From Edaphobacter lichenicola (GTDB lineage: Bacteria; Acidobacteriota; Terriglobia; Terriglobales; Acidobacteriaceae), in assembly GCF_025264645.1 (NCBI RefSeq), contig NZ_CP073696.1:5456001-5520000 (forward strand): a DNA stretch of 64,000 nt, in the 5' to 3' direction. A model generated the notes under the pieces. It was not told the origin of the DNA and did not search any database. It was given only the letters and a program-made list of their open reading frames with translations. Position numbers and translations under genes: made by a program. This document shows positions 51,059-63,054 of the stretch, in pieces; position 1 is the first letter of the stretch; each line of letters starts with the position of its first letter.

Positions 51059-51141
51059 TTAGTTCTCCAGTAGCGTCCTTGAGATTTTGGGTTCAACGCA
51101 GTTATTACCGCGAGCAGATGCTCGCAGATGAGAGATAGATC

Positions 51142-53241
<2,100 letters not shown>

Positions 53242-53305
53242 TCGCGAGGCCTTAGTCTTCGCACGAATTTAGAAGTCAACGAGATACAGGAACACGGAGA
53301 GAGTC

Positions 53306-54493
<1,188 letters not shown>

Positions 54494-54621
54494 AGAACGC
54501 ACCCCACAGAGAAGTCTTCTAGTTGTTGCTGTATTGAAAATCGAGGGCTGCCGGTACGTGTAGAAGTTCATGGCCGGCAGTTACTCCAAACGATCTTTGA
54601 GTAGCGTGAAAGAGACCGAAA

Positions 54622-54939
54622 ATGGCTGGACAGAGAATCAGAATTCGTTTGAAGGCATATGACTACCGCGTGCTGGATACATCGACCGGCGAGATTGTCG
54701 AGACGGCAAAGCGTACTGGCGCTCAGGTTGCGGGTCCCATTCCGCTGCCGACCATGAAGAACAAGTACTGCGTTCTTCGCTCGCCCCACGTCGATAAGAA
54801 GTCGCGCGAGGCCTTCGAGATTCGGACGCACAAGCGGCTGATCGACATCCTCGAGCCGACCCAGCAGACCGTGGACGCGCTTATGAAGCTAGATCTTCCC
54901 GCCGGCGTTGACGTAGAGATCAAGACGGTTCAGAAGTAG
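54622..54939 (+). CDS. rpsJ: 30S ribosomal protein S10
   Basis: The 105-residue protein matches S10 (also NusE, partner of NusB encoded at 43690). GQRIRIRLKAYDYRVLD, GPIPLPT and SREAFEIRTHKRLIDI are diagnostic. The 128-nt gap after tuf may hold the start of the S10 section of the operon. Confidence 0.96.
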   Translation: MAGQRIRIRLKAYDYRVLDTSTGEIVETAKRTGAQVAGPIPLPTMKNKYCVLRSPHVDKKSREAFEIRTHKRLIDILEPTQQTVDALMKLDLPAGVDVEIKTVQK

Positions 54940-55005
54940 CAGTGTGAAGTATTAGCCCGGCAGTGCTGAGCCATATAGACAGCATGATGAGGAAAGGAAG
55001 CTCCA

Positions 55006-55746
55006 ATGTCAGTAGTAGGTATTCTCGGAAAAAAAGTCGGCATGACACAGATCTTCGACGAGCGCGGCGATGTTCACCCTGTGACCGTCCTGAAGGCTGG
55101 CCCATGCGTGATCACTCAGCTGAAGACGCTCGCGAAGGACGGATACGAAGCCGCGCAGATCGGCTACGTCGACTTCGTCAAGGCCTCCAAGATCAATAAG
55201 GCGATGACCGGCCACTTTGCCAAGTTCAACGTCCCTCCGGTCAAGATGATCAAGGAAGTCGCCCTCGAAGCAGTCAAGACTGCTGAAGGTGACGAGGTAG
55301 TCACGGCCAAGGCTGGCGATCGCGTTCTGGTTGACATCTTCAATGAAGAGCGTTTCGTGGATGTCATCGGTACCTCCAAAGGTCGCGGTTTTGCTGGCGT
55401 TATTCGCCGCCACGGCTTCGGTGGCGGTCCCAAGTCTCACGGTCACATGTTCCAGGTTCAAGGTTCGATTGGAGCTTCCTCGTTCCCGTCCCGTGTATTT
55501 CCTGGCCAGCGCATGCCGGGGCATATGGGCCACGCACAGATCACGGTTCGCAACCTGCGCATTCGCGGTATCGATCTCGATGACAACCTTCTGCTTGTTG
55601 AGGGTGCTGTACCCGGTCCACGTGACGGCTTCGTGCTGATCTCCAAGGCAAAAGCTCCACCGCGTGAGCGTCGTGGATTTGCCGGTGCCGCAACGAAGGA
55701 CGCCCTGAAGGCTTCCAAGAAGGCTGCCCCGTCCAAGAAAAAGTAA
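55006..55746 (+). CDS. rplC: 50S ribosomal protein L3
   Basis: The 246-residue protein matches L3, an early 23S assembly protein. GILGKKVGMTQIFDE, the central basic loop GFAGVIRRHGFGGGPKSHG and FPGQRMPGHMG are conserved. A Lys/Ala-rich C-terminal tail (SKKAAPSKKK) extends it beyond the common 209 residues. Confidence 0.96.
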   Translation: MSVVGILGKKVGMTQIFDERGDVHPVTVLKAGPCVITQLKTLAKDGYEAAQIGYVDFVKASKINKAMTGHFAKFNVPPVKMIKEVALEAVKTAEGDEVVTAKAGDRVLVDIFNEERFVDVIGTSKGRGFAGVIRRHGFGGGPKSHGHMFQVQGSIGASSFPSRVFPGQRMPGHMGHAQITVRNLRIRGIDLDDNLLLVEGAVPGPRDGFVLISKAKAPPRERRGFAGAATKDALKASKKAAPSKKK

Positions 55747-55833
55747 GTAGTCGACCACAAAGGCTTGCAGCATGAAGCCGCAAACAAAGTTATGGTTCGC
55801 CGCATCGATGGCGAGCGAAAAGAGAGAAGAACG

Positions 55834-56511
55834 ATGGCAAACATCAACGTAGTAAATCTCGCTGGAGCCAAGGTCGGAGAGTTCGAACTCGTCGACGAGG
55901 TCTTCTCGGCAGAGATCAACGACGGCCTCCTCTGGGAGTCGGTCAAGCACTACCGTGCCGCTCTTCGGCAGGGAACTGCAGCCACCAAGAACCGCAATCA
56001 GGTCTCTGGTGCGGGTAAGAAGCTTTGGAAGCAGAAAGGAACCGGGCGTGCACGTGTCGGTTCGATTCGCACTCCGCTCTGGCGTGGTGGTGGTACGGTC
56101 CATGGACCGAAGCCGCGCAGCTACGAGTATGCCTTCCCGCAGAAGAAGCTGATGGGCGCTCTCCGCTCCGCGATCTCCGCGAAGATCAACGATGGCAAGT
56201 TCACCGTTGTCGACTCGTTCGAGATTCCTGAGGCGAAGACCAAGCTCTTCCGCACGGCGCTGAACAAGCTCGAAGCGGGCAAGACGACTCTCCTGGTTGA
56301 GAGCAGCCGCAAGCTCGACGAGAAGCTTTACCTCGGCTCGCGTAATCTGCAGGGTGTTGAACTGGTTCTCAGCTCCGAGGTTCATCCTTACGACCTGCTG
56401 CGCTACGAGCATGCCGTTTTCTCGAAGGATGCTATCGAGGCTCTTCAGGAGACTCTCAAGAAGTTTGTATCGAAGCGCAGCAAAGCCGCCGCGCAGAAGG
56501 AGGTTGCGTAA
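55834..56511 (+). CDS. rplD: 50S ribosomal protein L4
   Basis: The ATG at 55834 (MANINVVNLAGAKVGE) gives 225 residues and has a GAGAGAAGAA purine stretch upstream. An in-frame upstream codon at 55765 would add 23 untypical residues. TAATKNRNQVSGAGKK, KPWRQKGTGRAR-like (KLWKQKGTGRAR) and FPQKKL are typical of L4. It ends directly before rplW (TAA then ATG). Confidence 0.96.
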   Translation: MANINVVNLAGAKVGEFELVDEVFSAEINDGLLWESVKHYRAALRQGTAATKNRNQVSGAGKKLWKQKGTGRARVGSIRTPLWRGGGTVHGPKPRSYEYAFPQKKLMGALRSAISAKINDGKFTVVDSFEIPEAKTKLFRTALNKLEAGKTTLLVESSRKLDEKLYLGSRNLQGVELVLSSEVHPYDLLRYEHAVFSKDAIEALQETLKKFVSKRSKAAAQKEVA

Positions 56512-56805
56512 ATGCCAACTCTCTATACCGTCATTCGCCGCCCCCTCATTACCGAGAAGGGCATGACCGTCAAGGAGACGCAGAACACTCTGGTGTTCGA
56601 AGTCGCACTGAAGGCCACCAAGACCGAAGTCAAGCAGGCTGTTGAAACACTCTTCAAGGTCAAAGTTACTGGTGTTCGCACCTCGACCGTTGAAGGCAAG
56701 GAGCGTCGCCGCGGCAAGTTCGCCGGCTTTCGTCCCGATTGGAAGAAGGCTTACGTTCGCCTGAAGGATGGCGAGAAGATGCCGGAGTACCTCAACAGTC
56801 TCTAA
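56512..56805 (+). CDS. rplW: 50S ribosomal protein L23
   Basis: The 97-residue protein is L23, at the exit tunnel where trigger factor and SRP dock. The RRPLITEKG start, FEVALKATKTEVKQAVETLF and VTGVRTSTVEGKERRRG are typical. It follows rplD with no gap. Confidence 0.95.
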   Translation: MPTLYTVIRRPLITEKGMTVKETQNTLVFEVALKATKTEVKQAVETLFKVKVTGVRTSTVEGKERRRGKFAGFRPDWKKAYVRLKDGEKMPEYLNSL

Positions 56806-56887
56806 GCGCGAGTTTGTTTCGCAGCAACAGAATTCAGGACCGAAGCGCCGCTAAGCGATTAGCAGCGCGGGCAAGGGAATAAAGACG

Positions 56888-57712
56888 ATGCCGATCAAAT
56901 CATTTCGACCGATTACTCCATCACTCCGCTTCGCGACGAAGCTTGTCAACGATGACATCACGACAGACAAGCCTCATAAGCCGTTGCTCGGAGTCAAGCA
57001 GCGCACCGGCGGCCGCAACAATAACGGCGGCCTCACGATGCGTCACCACGGTGGCGGTCACAAGCAGAAGCTGCGCCTCATTGACTTCAAGCGCGACAAG
57101 TTTGGGATCCCCGGTACGGTCGCGACGGTTGAGTACGATCCCAACCGCAGCTCCCGCATCGCGCTGATCCACTACGCGGACGGCGAGAAGCGCTACATCA
57201 TTCAGCCGATTGGTCTCACGGTCGGTCAGTCGATCATGAGCGGCCCCGAAGCCGATATCCTCGTCGGCAACGCGCTGCCGTTGAAGTTCATTCCGACCGG
57301 AACGATTGTGCATAACATCGAGCTTCGTCCAGGCAAAGGTGCACAGATGGCTCGTTCAGCGGGGGCCCAGGTCAACCTGATCGCCAAGGAAGGCGACTAT
57401 GCTCTGCTGAAATTGCCTTCCGGCGAGACCCGCAGAGTTCTTGTCGAGTGCATGGCGACCATCGGTCAGGTTGGCAACACCGACCACGAGAACGTCACGA
57501 TCGGTAAGGCTGGACGCAACCGCTGGAAGGGCATTCGTCCTTCGAACCGCGGTGTTTCGATGAACCCGGTCGATCACCCGCACGGTGGTGGTGAAGGTAA
57601 GACTTCGGGCGGTCGTCACCCGGTAACTCCGTGGGGTCAGCCTACCCGTGGATACAAGACCCGCAATAACAAGCGGACCGATGTGTTCATCGTGAAGCGT
57701 CGCACGAAGTAA
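56888..57712 (+). CDS. rplB: 50S ribosomal protein L2
   Basis: The 274-residue protein matches L2, needed for subunit joining and peptidyl transfer. The GGGHKQKLRLIDFKRD block, GKAGRNRWKGIRP and the GVSMNPVDHPHGGGEGK loop with the conserved His are all present. The end KRTDVFIVKRRTK is normal. After the stop, another phase encodes a basic 28-codon peptide up to 57804 (see findings). Confidence 0.97.
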   Translation: MPIKSFRPITPSLRFATKLVNDDITTDKPHKPLLGVKQRTGGRNNNGGLTMRHHGGGHKQKLRLIDFKRDKFGIPGTVATVEYDPNRSSRIALIHYADGEKRYIIQPIGLTVGQSIMSGPEADILVGNALPLKFIPTGTIVHNIELRPGKGAQMARSAGAQVNLIAKEGDYALLKLPSGETRRVLVECMATIGQVGNTDHENVTIGKAGRNRWKGIRPSNRGVSMNPVDHPHGGGEGKTSGGRHPVTPWGQPTRGYKTRNNKRTDVFIVKRRTK

Positions 57713-57808
57713 GGACTAGCAGTTCCGCAGCAAAGGGCAACACCAAGTCTCGCAAGCAAGAGATTCGTCGTATCCAGCATCGCAACAAGAAAGTCGGAGC
57801 TTAGCAAA

Positions 57809-58096
57809 ATGTCACGTTCAGCGAAAAAAGGTCCTTTCATCGACGATCACCTCATGAAGAAGATTGTGGGGATGAACCAGGTCAATGACAAGAAGGTACT
57901 GCGCACCTGGTCGCGCCGGTCCACGATTCACCCGGACTTCGTCGGTCACACCATTGCCGTGCACAACGGCCGTAAGTTCATTCCGGTTTACGTGACGGAG
58001 AACATGGTGGGCCACAAGCTCGGAGAGTTTTCGGCCACCCGCACCTTCAAGGGCCACTCCGCGCGCGCCGCTGAGACCTCCGCTAAGCCCAAATAA
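57809..58096 (+). CDS. rpsS: 30S ribosomal protein S19
   Basis: The 95-residue protein matches S19 of the 30S head. SRSAKKGPFIDDHLMKK, WSRRSTIHPDFVGHTIAVHNG and MVGHKLGEFSATRTFKGH are diagnostic. It lies 96 nt after rplB. Confidence 0.97.
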   Translation: MSRSAKKGPFIDDHLMKKIVGMNQVNDKKVLRTWSRRSTIHPDFVGHTIAVHNGRKFIPVYVTENMVGHKLGEFSATRTFKGHSARAAETSAKPK

Positions 58097-58185
58097 ATCG
58101 GGCTGACGGTTGCAGTTAGGTAAGACCGCGAGCCCGCGGCAACGGATGTCGGGCAGCGAAGCAGAAGTTTTGAAGGACGAAGATT

Positions 58186-58707
58186 ATGGCTAAGGCAGCA
58201 GAAAAAATCAGAGAGTTCCGCGCAGAAGCTAAGTTTCAGCGCACCAGCCCGCAGAAGGCGAAGCTTGTCCTGGATCTGATCAAGGGACTTCGCGTCGAGC
58301 AGGCGCTCAACACCGTTCACTTCAGCACCAAGCGCATGGCGCCCGTGGTAGAGAAGGTTCTGCGTTCGGCAATCCAGAACGCGACTTATGTCTCGCAGGA
58401 GCAGGGGCTCGATGTCGATGTCGACAACCTCTACGTCCGCACCGCAATTGCGAACGAAGGTCCGCGTATGAAGCGCATCCGCCCTGCCCCGATGGGCCGC
58501 GCGTTCCGCTACCAGCGCAGACTCGCACACATCATCGTGACGGTCGCTGAGAAGAAGTCGGCCACTGCGATCAGCGCAGCTGCTGATGCGACTCCGGCTC
58601 CGGCCAAGAAGAAGGGCACCAAGAAGACAGCTACCAAGACCGCGGCAAAGCCCGCAGTCAAGAAAGCAGCCGCCAAGAAACCCGCAGCGAAGAAGGCCGC
58701 GAAGTAA
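58186..58707 (+). CDS. rplV: 50S ribosomal protein L22 with Ala/Lys-rich C-terminal tail
   Basis: The first 123 residues are normal L22, with a core of KFQRTSPQKAKLVLDLIKG, VEKVLRSAIQNA and RIRPAPMGRAFRYQRRLAHI. The last 50 residues are an Ala/Lys/Pro tail resembling histone H1 C termini (KKPAAKKAAK). Family length is usually about 110. The tail may bind rRNA or DNA. Confidence 0.95.
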   Translation: MAKAAEKIREFRAEAKFQRTSPQKAKLVLDLIKGLRVEQALNTVHFSTKRMAPVVEKVLRSAIQNATYVSQEQGLDVDVDNLYVRTAIANEGPRMKRIRPAPMGRAFRYQRRLAHIIVTVAEKKSATAISAAADATPAPAKKKGTKKTATKTAAKPAVKKAAAKKPAAKKAAK

Positions 58708-58785
58708 GCCGGTTTCTTGTAAACTTAAAGTTTTGCACTACCGCCCACCGGCTCAACCGGAGAGGGCACGGAGTAAAGGGAAGCT

Positions 58786-59460
58786 ATGGGACAGAAAGTC
58801 CATCCGTATGGGTTGCGCCTCGGCATCAACAAGCCGTGGAAGTCACGCTGGTTCGTGGAACGCGGCTATGACAAGCTGCTGGTCGAAGACGTCAAGCTGA
58901 AGGCTGAGCTGCGCGAGAAGTTGAAGGCTGCCGGTGTCAGCTCGGTTGAAGTCGAGCGCCCAGGCAACAAGCTGCGCCTGATCATCCGCACTGCGCGTCC
59001 GGGCATCATCATCGGCCGCAAGGGCGCCGAGATCGACAAGCTCAAGGCCGATATCCAGAAGCGCACCAGCCGCGAGGTCTTCATCGACATTCTCGAAGTC
59101 AACAAGCCCGAGCTCGATGCTCAGCTGGTTGCCGAGAACATCGCGTTGCAGCTCGAGAAGCGCGTCAGCTTCCGCCGCGCGATGCGCAAGTCGGTTGACT
59201 CAGCGCTCCGCTTCGGTTGCAAGGGTATCAAAGTCCGCGTATCCGGTCGTTTGAATGGAAACGAGATCGCCCGCTCCGAGTGGTACCTCCAGGGTCGTCT
59301 GCCGCTGCACACGCTGCGTGCCGATATCGACTACGGTTTTGCCGAAGCGCACACCACTTACGGCATAATCGGCGTCAAGACCTGGGTCTATCGCGGCGAT
59401 ATCTACGAGCAGAAGAAGCGTCGCGACCAGGGCGTTACGACTGGCGCATTCGCAAGCTAA
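58786..59460 (+). CDS. rpsC: 30S ribosomal protein S3
   Basis: The 224-residue protein matches S3 at the mRNA entry site. It has GQKVHPYGLRLGINK, the KH-domain loop IIGRKGAEIDKL and the SGRLNGNEIARSEW segment. It is in the usual order after rplV. Confidence 0.97.
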   Translation: MGQKVHPYGLRLGINKPWKSRWFVERGYDKLLVEDVKLKAELREKLKAAGVSSVEVERPGNKLRLIIRTARPGIIIGRKGAEIDKLKADIQKRTSREVFIDILEVNKPELDAQLVAENIALQLEKRVSFRRAMRKSVDSALRFGCKGIKVRVSGRLNGNEIARSEWYLQGRLPLHTLRADIDYGFAEAHTTYGIIGVKTWVYRGDIYEQKKRRDQGVTTGAFAS

Positions 59461-59527
59461 GGTTTTTCCCGGCCCTGGCCGGAGTTTCCGGGGATGATAT
59501 TCCCGAAAGAGTGAAGAGGGTTTTCTT

Positions 59528-59962
59528 ATGTTGATGCCAAAGAAGGTCAAGTTCCGTAAGCAGCAGCGCGGACGAATGAAGGGCAAAGCGTGGCGCGGCT
59601 CCGATCTCTCCTTCGGTGACTTCGGCCTGAAGGTGATGGAGTGCGGTTATATTACCGACCGCCAGATCGAAGCCAGCCGTATCGCGATGACACGTTTCAT
59701 CAAGCGTGGGGGCAAGGTGTGGCTCCGTCTGTTCCCGGACAAGCCGATCACCAAGAAGCCTGCTGAAACCCGTATGGGTAAAGGTAAGGGCGCTCCGGAT
59801 CACTGGGTTTGTGTTGTGCGTCCGGGCCGCATCCTGTTCGAGATGGAAGGCGTTACTCCGGAGCTTGCCAAAGAGGCGATGCGTCTCGCGGCTCACAAGC
59901 TTCCGCTAAAGACGAGCTTCGTACAGCGTCACGATGTGAAGGCGACGGTCGTTACCAAGTAA
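59528..59962 (+). CDS. rplP: 50S ribosomal protein L16
   Basis: The 144-residue protein matches L16 of the A-site region. It starts MLMPKKVKFRKQQRG, and RPGRILFEMEGV plus AHKLPLKT are typical. The ATG at 59528 fits the family start better than 59534. Confidence 0.97.
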   Translation: MLMPKKVKFRKQQRGRMKGKAWRGSDLSFGDFGLKVMECGYITDRQIEASRIAMTRFIKRGGKVWLRLFPDKPITKKPAETRMGKGKGAPDHWVCVVRPGRILFEMEGVTPELAKEAMRLAAHKLPLKTSFVQRHDVKATVVTK

Positions 59963-60002
59963 GACCAGGCTAAGTAGCTTTTAGTAGTGAAGGAAAAAGA
60001 CA

Positions 60003-60278
60003 ATGGAATTCGAAAAGATTAGCAATCTCAGTGACGAAGAGCTCAAGAGCGAGCAGGCCAAGGCCGGCGAGCAGCTCTTCCGCATCCGCTTCCAGAAGAG
60101 CCTGGGCAATAACGAGGGCATCAAGAAGCTGCGGACACTCAAGCTGGACATCGCCCGCATCAAGACCGTCGAACGGCAGCGCACTCTGGCCGCCGAGAAG
60201 GCCGCCAACCCCGTCGTCGCCAACGCTGCGCCGGCCAAGAGCACTCGCACCGCCCGCAAGAAAGCGAAGAAGGACTAA
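60003..60278 (+). CDS. rpmC: 50S ribosomal protein L29
   Basis: The 91-residue protein is L29. LSDEELKSEQAKAGEQLFRIRFQKSLG and RTLKLDIARIKTV are the two helices. A basic tail (RTARKKAKKD) makes it longer than the usual 63-70. It ends 2 nt before rpsQ. Confidence 0.93.
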   Translation: MEFEKISNLSDEELKSEQAKAGEQLFRIRFQKSLGNNEGIKKLRTLKLDIARIKTVERQRTLAAEKAANPVVANAAPAKSTRTARKKAKKD

Positions 60279-60280
60279 TC

Positions 60281-60625
60281 ATGGCAGATACAACCAACAC
60301 CGCAGCCGCAACCCCCGAAGCTCAGACCTCGCGTCGCAATGAGAAGGTAGGTCTGGTCGTCTCGACCAAGATGCAGAAGACGATCGTCGTTGAGATCGAG
60401 ATGCGCAAGGCGCACCCCAAGTACAAGCGCGTGATGAAGTCGAACAAGAAGTTCTACGCGCATGACGAGCAGAACTCCGCACGCGTCGGCGACGTTGTTC
60501 GCATCCGCGAGGCGCGTCCTCTGTCGAAGCTGAAGCGCTGGTCACTTGAGGAGATCGTTCGCCGCTCGTCGCTCGCATTGGCGGAAGAGAAGTCCGCGGC
60601 TGCTGTCGCTGCCGAAGCCAAGTAG
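60281..60625 (+). CDS. rpsQ: 30S ribosomal protein S17
   Basis: The 114-residue protein has the S17 core KMQKTIVVEIEMRKAHPKYKRVMKSNKKF and GDVVRIREARPLSKLKRW. Extensions at both ends (Thr/Ala-rich start, Ala/Glu-rich end) exceed the usual 84 residues. Confidence 0.95.
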   Translation: MADTTNTAAATPEAQTSRRNEKVGLVVSTKMQKTIVVEIEMRKAHPKYKRVMKSNKKFYAHDEQNSARVGDVVRIREARPLSKLKRWSLEEIVRRSSLALAEEKSAAAVAAEAK

Positions 60626-60703
60626 CTTTTGGCGTTTATCAAGTTCAAGCCTGGGGCATGAGCCCCGGCCGTGTCACCGCAGTAGATTGCCAGGAGAAGA
60701 ACG

Positions 60704-61075
60704 ATGTCAGTACAAATGAGAACAATGCTTGACGTAGCCGACAACTCCGGCGCGCGCAAGTTGCAGGTGATCCTGCCCCTCGGTGGTGGTCTCGGCAAGA
60801 AGGCAGGCCTCGGCGACGTCGTCACCGCAGCTGTCAAGGAAGCCTCTCCCGATGGCACCGTCAAAAAGGGTAAGGTCGTCAAGGCTGTGATCGTCCGGAC
60901 GCGCAAGGAGTATCGCCGCCGCGACGGAACGTACATCCGGTTCGACCAGAACGCTGCTGTCGTCATCAACGACGCCAATGAGCCGGTCGGAACCCGTGTG
61001 TTTGGACCTGTGGCCCGAGAGCTTCGCGAGAAGAAGTTTTTGAAGATCGTTTCGCTCGCACCCGAAGTCATCTAA
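60704..61075 (+). CDS. rplN: 50S ribosomal protein L14
   Basis: The 123-residue protein matches L14 at the subunit bridge. LDVADNSGARKLQVI, VVKAVIVRTRKEYRRRDG and GTRVFGPVARELREKKFLKIVSLAPEVI are conserved through to the end. Confidence 0.97.
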   Translation: MSVQMRTMLDVADNSGARKLQVILPLGGGLGKKAGLGDVVTAAVKEASPDGTVKKGKVVKAVIVRTRKEYRRRDGTYIRFDQNAAVVINDANEPVGTRVFGPVARELREKKFLKIVSLAPEVI

Positions 61076-61138
61076 CAAGAGTTTTTATAACGGAGTCCGG
61101 CTCCGTGGTTTCACGATCGTCGAGGAAGAGAGAGAGTT

Positions 61139-61468
61139 ATGGCAGGCATCAAGATCAAGCGGAATGACAAGGTCGAAGTAATCGCAGGCAAAGACAAGGG
61201 CAAGCAGGGCCGGGTTCTTCGCGTCATCGCTGAAAAGAATCGCGTCCTGGTAGAGGGCGTCATGATGGTGAAGAAGCACGTGAAGCCGAACCCCCAACGG
61301 AATATCAAGGGCGGCATCGCGGAGCAGGAGTCCACCATTCACGTCTCGAACGTCATGCTGCTCGACGGTGATGGAAAGAAAACCCGTATCGGATCGCGTT
61401 TCGAGGGTGACACGAAGGTTCGCTTCTCGAAGACCAGCGGCGCAACGATCGCTGAGAAGAAGAAGTAA
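61139..61468 (+). CDS. rplX: 50S ribosomal protein L24
   Basis: The 109-residue protein is L24, an assembly initiator. It shows the KOW motif VEVIAGKDKGKQGRVLRV and the GGIAEQESTIHVSNVMLLD stretch. Confidence 0.95.
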   Translation: MAGIKIKRNDKVEVIAGKDKGKQGRVLRVIAEKNRVLVEGVMMVKKHVKPNPQRNIKGGIAEQESTIHVSNVMLLDGDGKKTRIGSRFEGDTKVRFSKTSGATIAEKKK

Positions 61469-61580
61469 GCAAAGTTTGTTTCACGTAGCAGAAGTTCAAA
61501 TCCTGTAGCAACGGTTCACCCCACGCATCGGTACACGGGCTCAAACCCAACCCGGAAATCGTGGAGAAAGCGAAGAAAAC

Positions 61581-62129
61581 ATGGCAGCACGTCTGAAGCA
61601 GAAGTACGAGAGCGAGATCAAGCAGGCGTTGGGCAAAGAGCTCAACATAACCAACGCCATGGCGATCCCGAAGCTTGAGAAGATCGTCATCAACATGGGT
61701 CTCGGCGAAGCCACCCAAAACGTCAAGATTATGGATCCTCTCGTGGCTGACCTCGCCTCCATCGCCGGCCAGAAGCCTGTGACCACCAAGGCAAAAAAGT
61801 CCATCGCAGCCTTCAAGGTTCGCGAGGGCATGCCTATCGGGGCAATGGTCACGTTGCGCGGCGACACGATGTACGAGTTTCTTGACCGCCTTATCTCGAT
61901 CGCTCTTCCCCGCGTACGCGACTTCCGCGGCGTTTCTTCGAAGAGCTTCGATGGCCGCGGCAACTACACCCTTGGTTTGCGCGATCAGCTGATCTTCGCT
62001 GAGATCGACTACGCCAAGGTCGACAAGCTCAAGGGTATGAACGTCACCATCGTCACAACGGCGAAGGACGACAATGGTGCCCGCGCCCTGCTGAAGAGCT
62101 TTGGTATGCCCTTCCGCGTTGGAGCATAG
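61581..62129 (+). CDS. rplE: 50S ribosomal protein L5
   Basis: The 182-residue protein matches L5, which binds 5S rRNA. LEKIVINMGLGEATQN, SIAAFKVREGMPIGAMVTLRG and FGMPF near the end are typical. It follows rplX by 112 nt. Confidence 0.97.
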   Translation: MAARLKQKYESEIKQALGKELNITNAMAIPKLEKIVINMGLGEATQNVKIMDPLVADLASIAGQKPVTTKAKKSIAAFKVREGMPIGAMVTLRGDTMYEFLDRLISIALPRVRDFRGVSSKSFDGRGNYTLGLRDQLIFAEIDYAKVDKLKGMNVTIVTTAKDDNGARALLKSFGMPFRVGA

Positions 62130-62190
62130 TTCACGAAGCCAGGCCCACGGGCCTCGAACAGATTTGCACTAAAGATAGAGAGCAAAACAC

Positions 62191-62376
62191 ATGGCAACTA
62201 CAGCAAAGCGCGTCAAAGACGCAAGGAAACCGAAGTTCAAGTCTCGCCAGCACAACCGCTGCCAGCTCTGCGGTCGTCCTCGCGCGTTCCTTCGCAAGTT
62301 CGGCGTATGCCGTCTCTGCTTCCGTTCGCTCGCCCTCAAGGGAGAAATTCCGGGCGTTGTGAAGTCGAGCTGGTAG
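62191..62376 (+). CDS. rpsN: 30S ribosomal protein S14, zinc-binding short type
   Basis: The 61-residue protein is the C+ short form (type Z) with a zinc ribbon Cys24-x2-Cys27...Cys40-x2-Cys43 in NRCQLCGRP and GVCRLCFR. Long forms lack these cysteines. Confidence 0.96.
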   Translation: MATTAKRVKDARKPKFKSRQHNRCQLCGRPRAFLRKFGVCRLCFRSLALKGEIPGVVKSSW

Positions 62377-62538
62377 AATAAAAGAATTCGTGTGCGGCCT
62401 AAGTCGCGCACTTACTCCAGAGACCTCATCAGGGCGTCAGCTTATGGTGCAGAAGTCTGGATGTATCACCCGAAACAGACATTCCCGCTGGTTCTTGCGA
62501 GAGACACTCGTGAGCGAACGGGGGATGAAGGAGAATGA

Positions 62539-62937
62539 ATGAACCTCACTGACCCAGTAGCCGACTTCCTGACCCGCATCCGCAACTCCATCCGTGCGCG
62601 TCACCAGAAGCTCGACGTCCCCGCATCCAAGCTCAAGGCCGAGATCGCCCGTATCCTTAAGGAAGAGGGCTACATCGCGAACTACAAGCCGACCGAAGAG
62701 AATGGCATGAAGGTCATCCGCGTTTACCTCAAGTACGGCCCGAACAACGAGGCTGTCATCCGCGATCTGCAACGCGTCTCCCGTCCCGGCTGCCGTGTCT
62801 ATCTCGGCCGCGATGAGATCCGCCGCGTTCAAGGTGGTCTTGGCATCTCCATCATGACAACCCCCAAGGGTGTCATGACCGGTCGACAGGCGCGTCGCGA
62901 AGGTGTTGGCGGCGAGATTCTCTGCGAAGTTTGGTAG
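62539..62937 (+). CDS. rpsH: 30S ribosomal protein S8
   Basis: The 132-residue protein matches S8, a central-domain assembly protein. DPVADFLTRIRNSIRA, GLGISIMTTPKGVMTGRQAR and the GGEILCEVW end are diagnostic. The 162-nt gap from rpsN is the longest in the operon and shows no gene. Confidence 0.97.
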   Translation: MNLTDPVADFLTRIRNSIRARHQKLDVPASKLKAEIARILKEEGYIANYKPTEENGMKVIRVYLKYGPNNEAVIRDLQRVSRPGCRVYLGRDEIRRVQGGLGISIMTTPKGVMTGRQARREGVGGEILCEVW

Positions 62938-63054
62938 TTCATACCCCAGTTCTTCATCATTGTTTGGTGACGAACCAAGATAAGTTTTTCGGCTGCAGTG
63001 GAACGATCAGCACTCGTTGCTCTCGCGACTCGCAAGCCACAAAAGGAATGTTTT

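Noticed and set aside
55009..56412. 467-codon minus-strand open frame over rplC and rplD
   Set aside because: Shadow of two well-supported ribosomal genes; no independent start signal.
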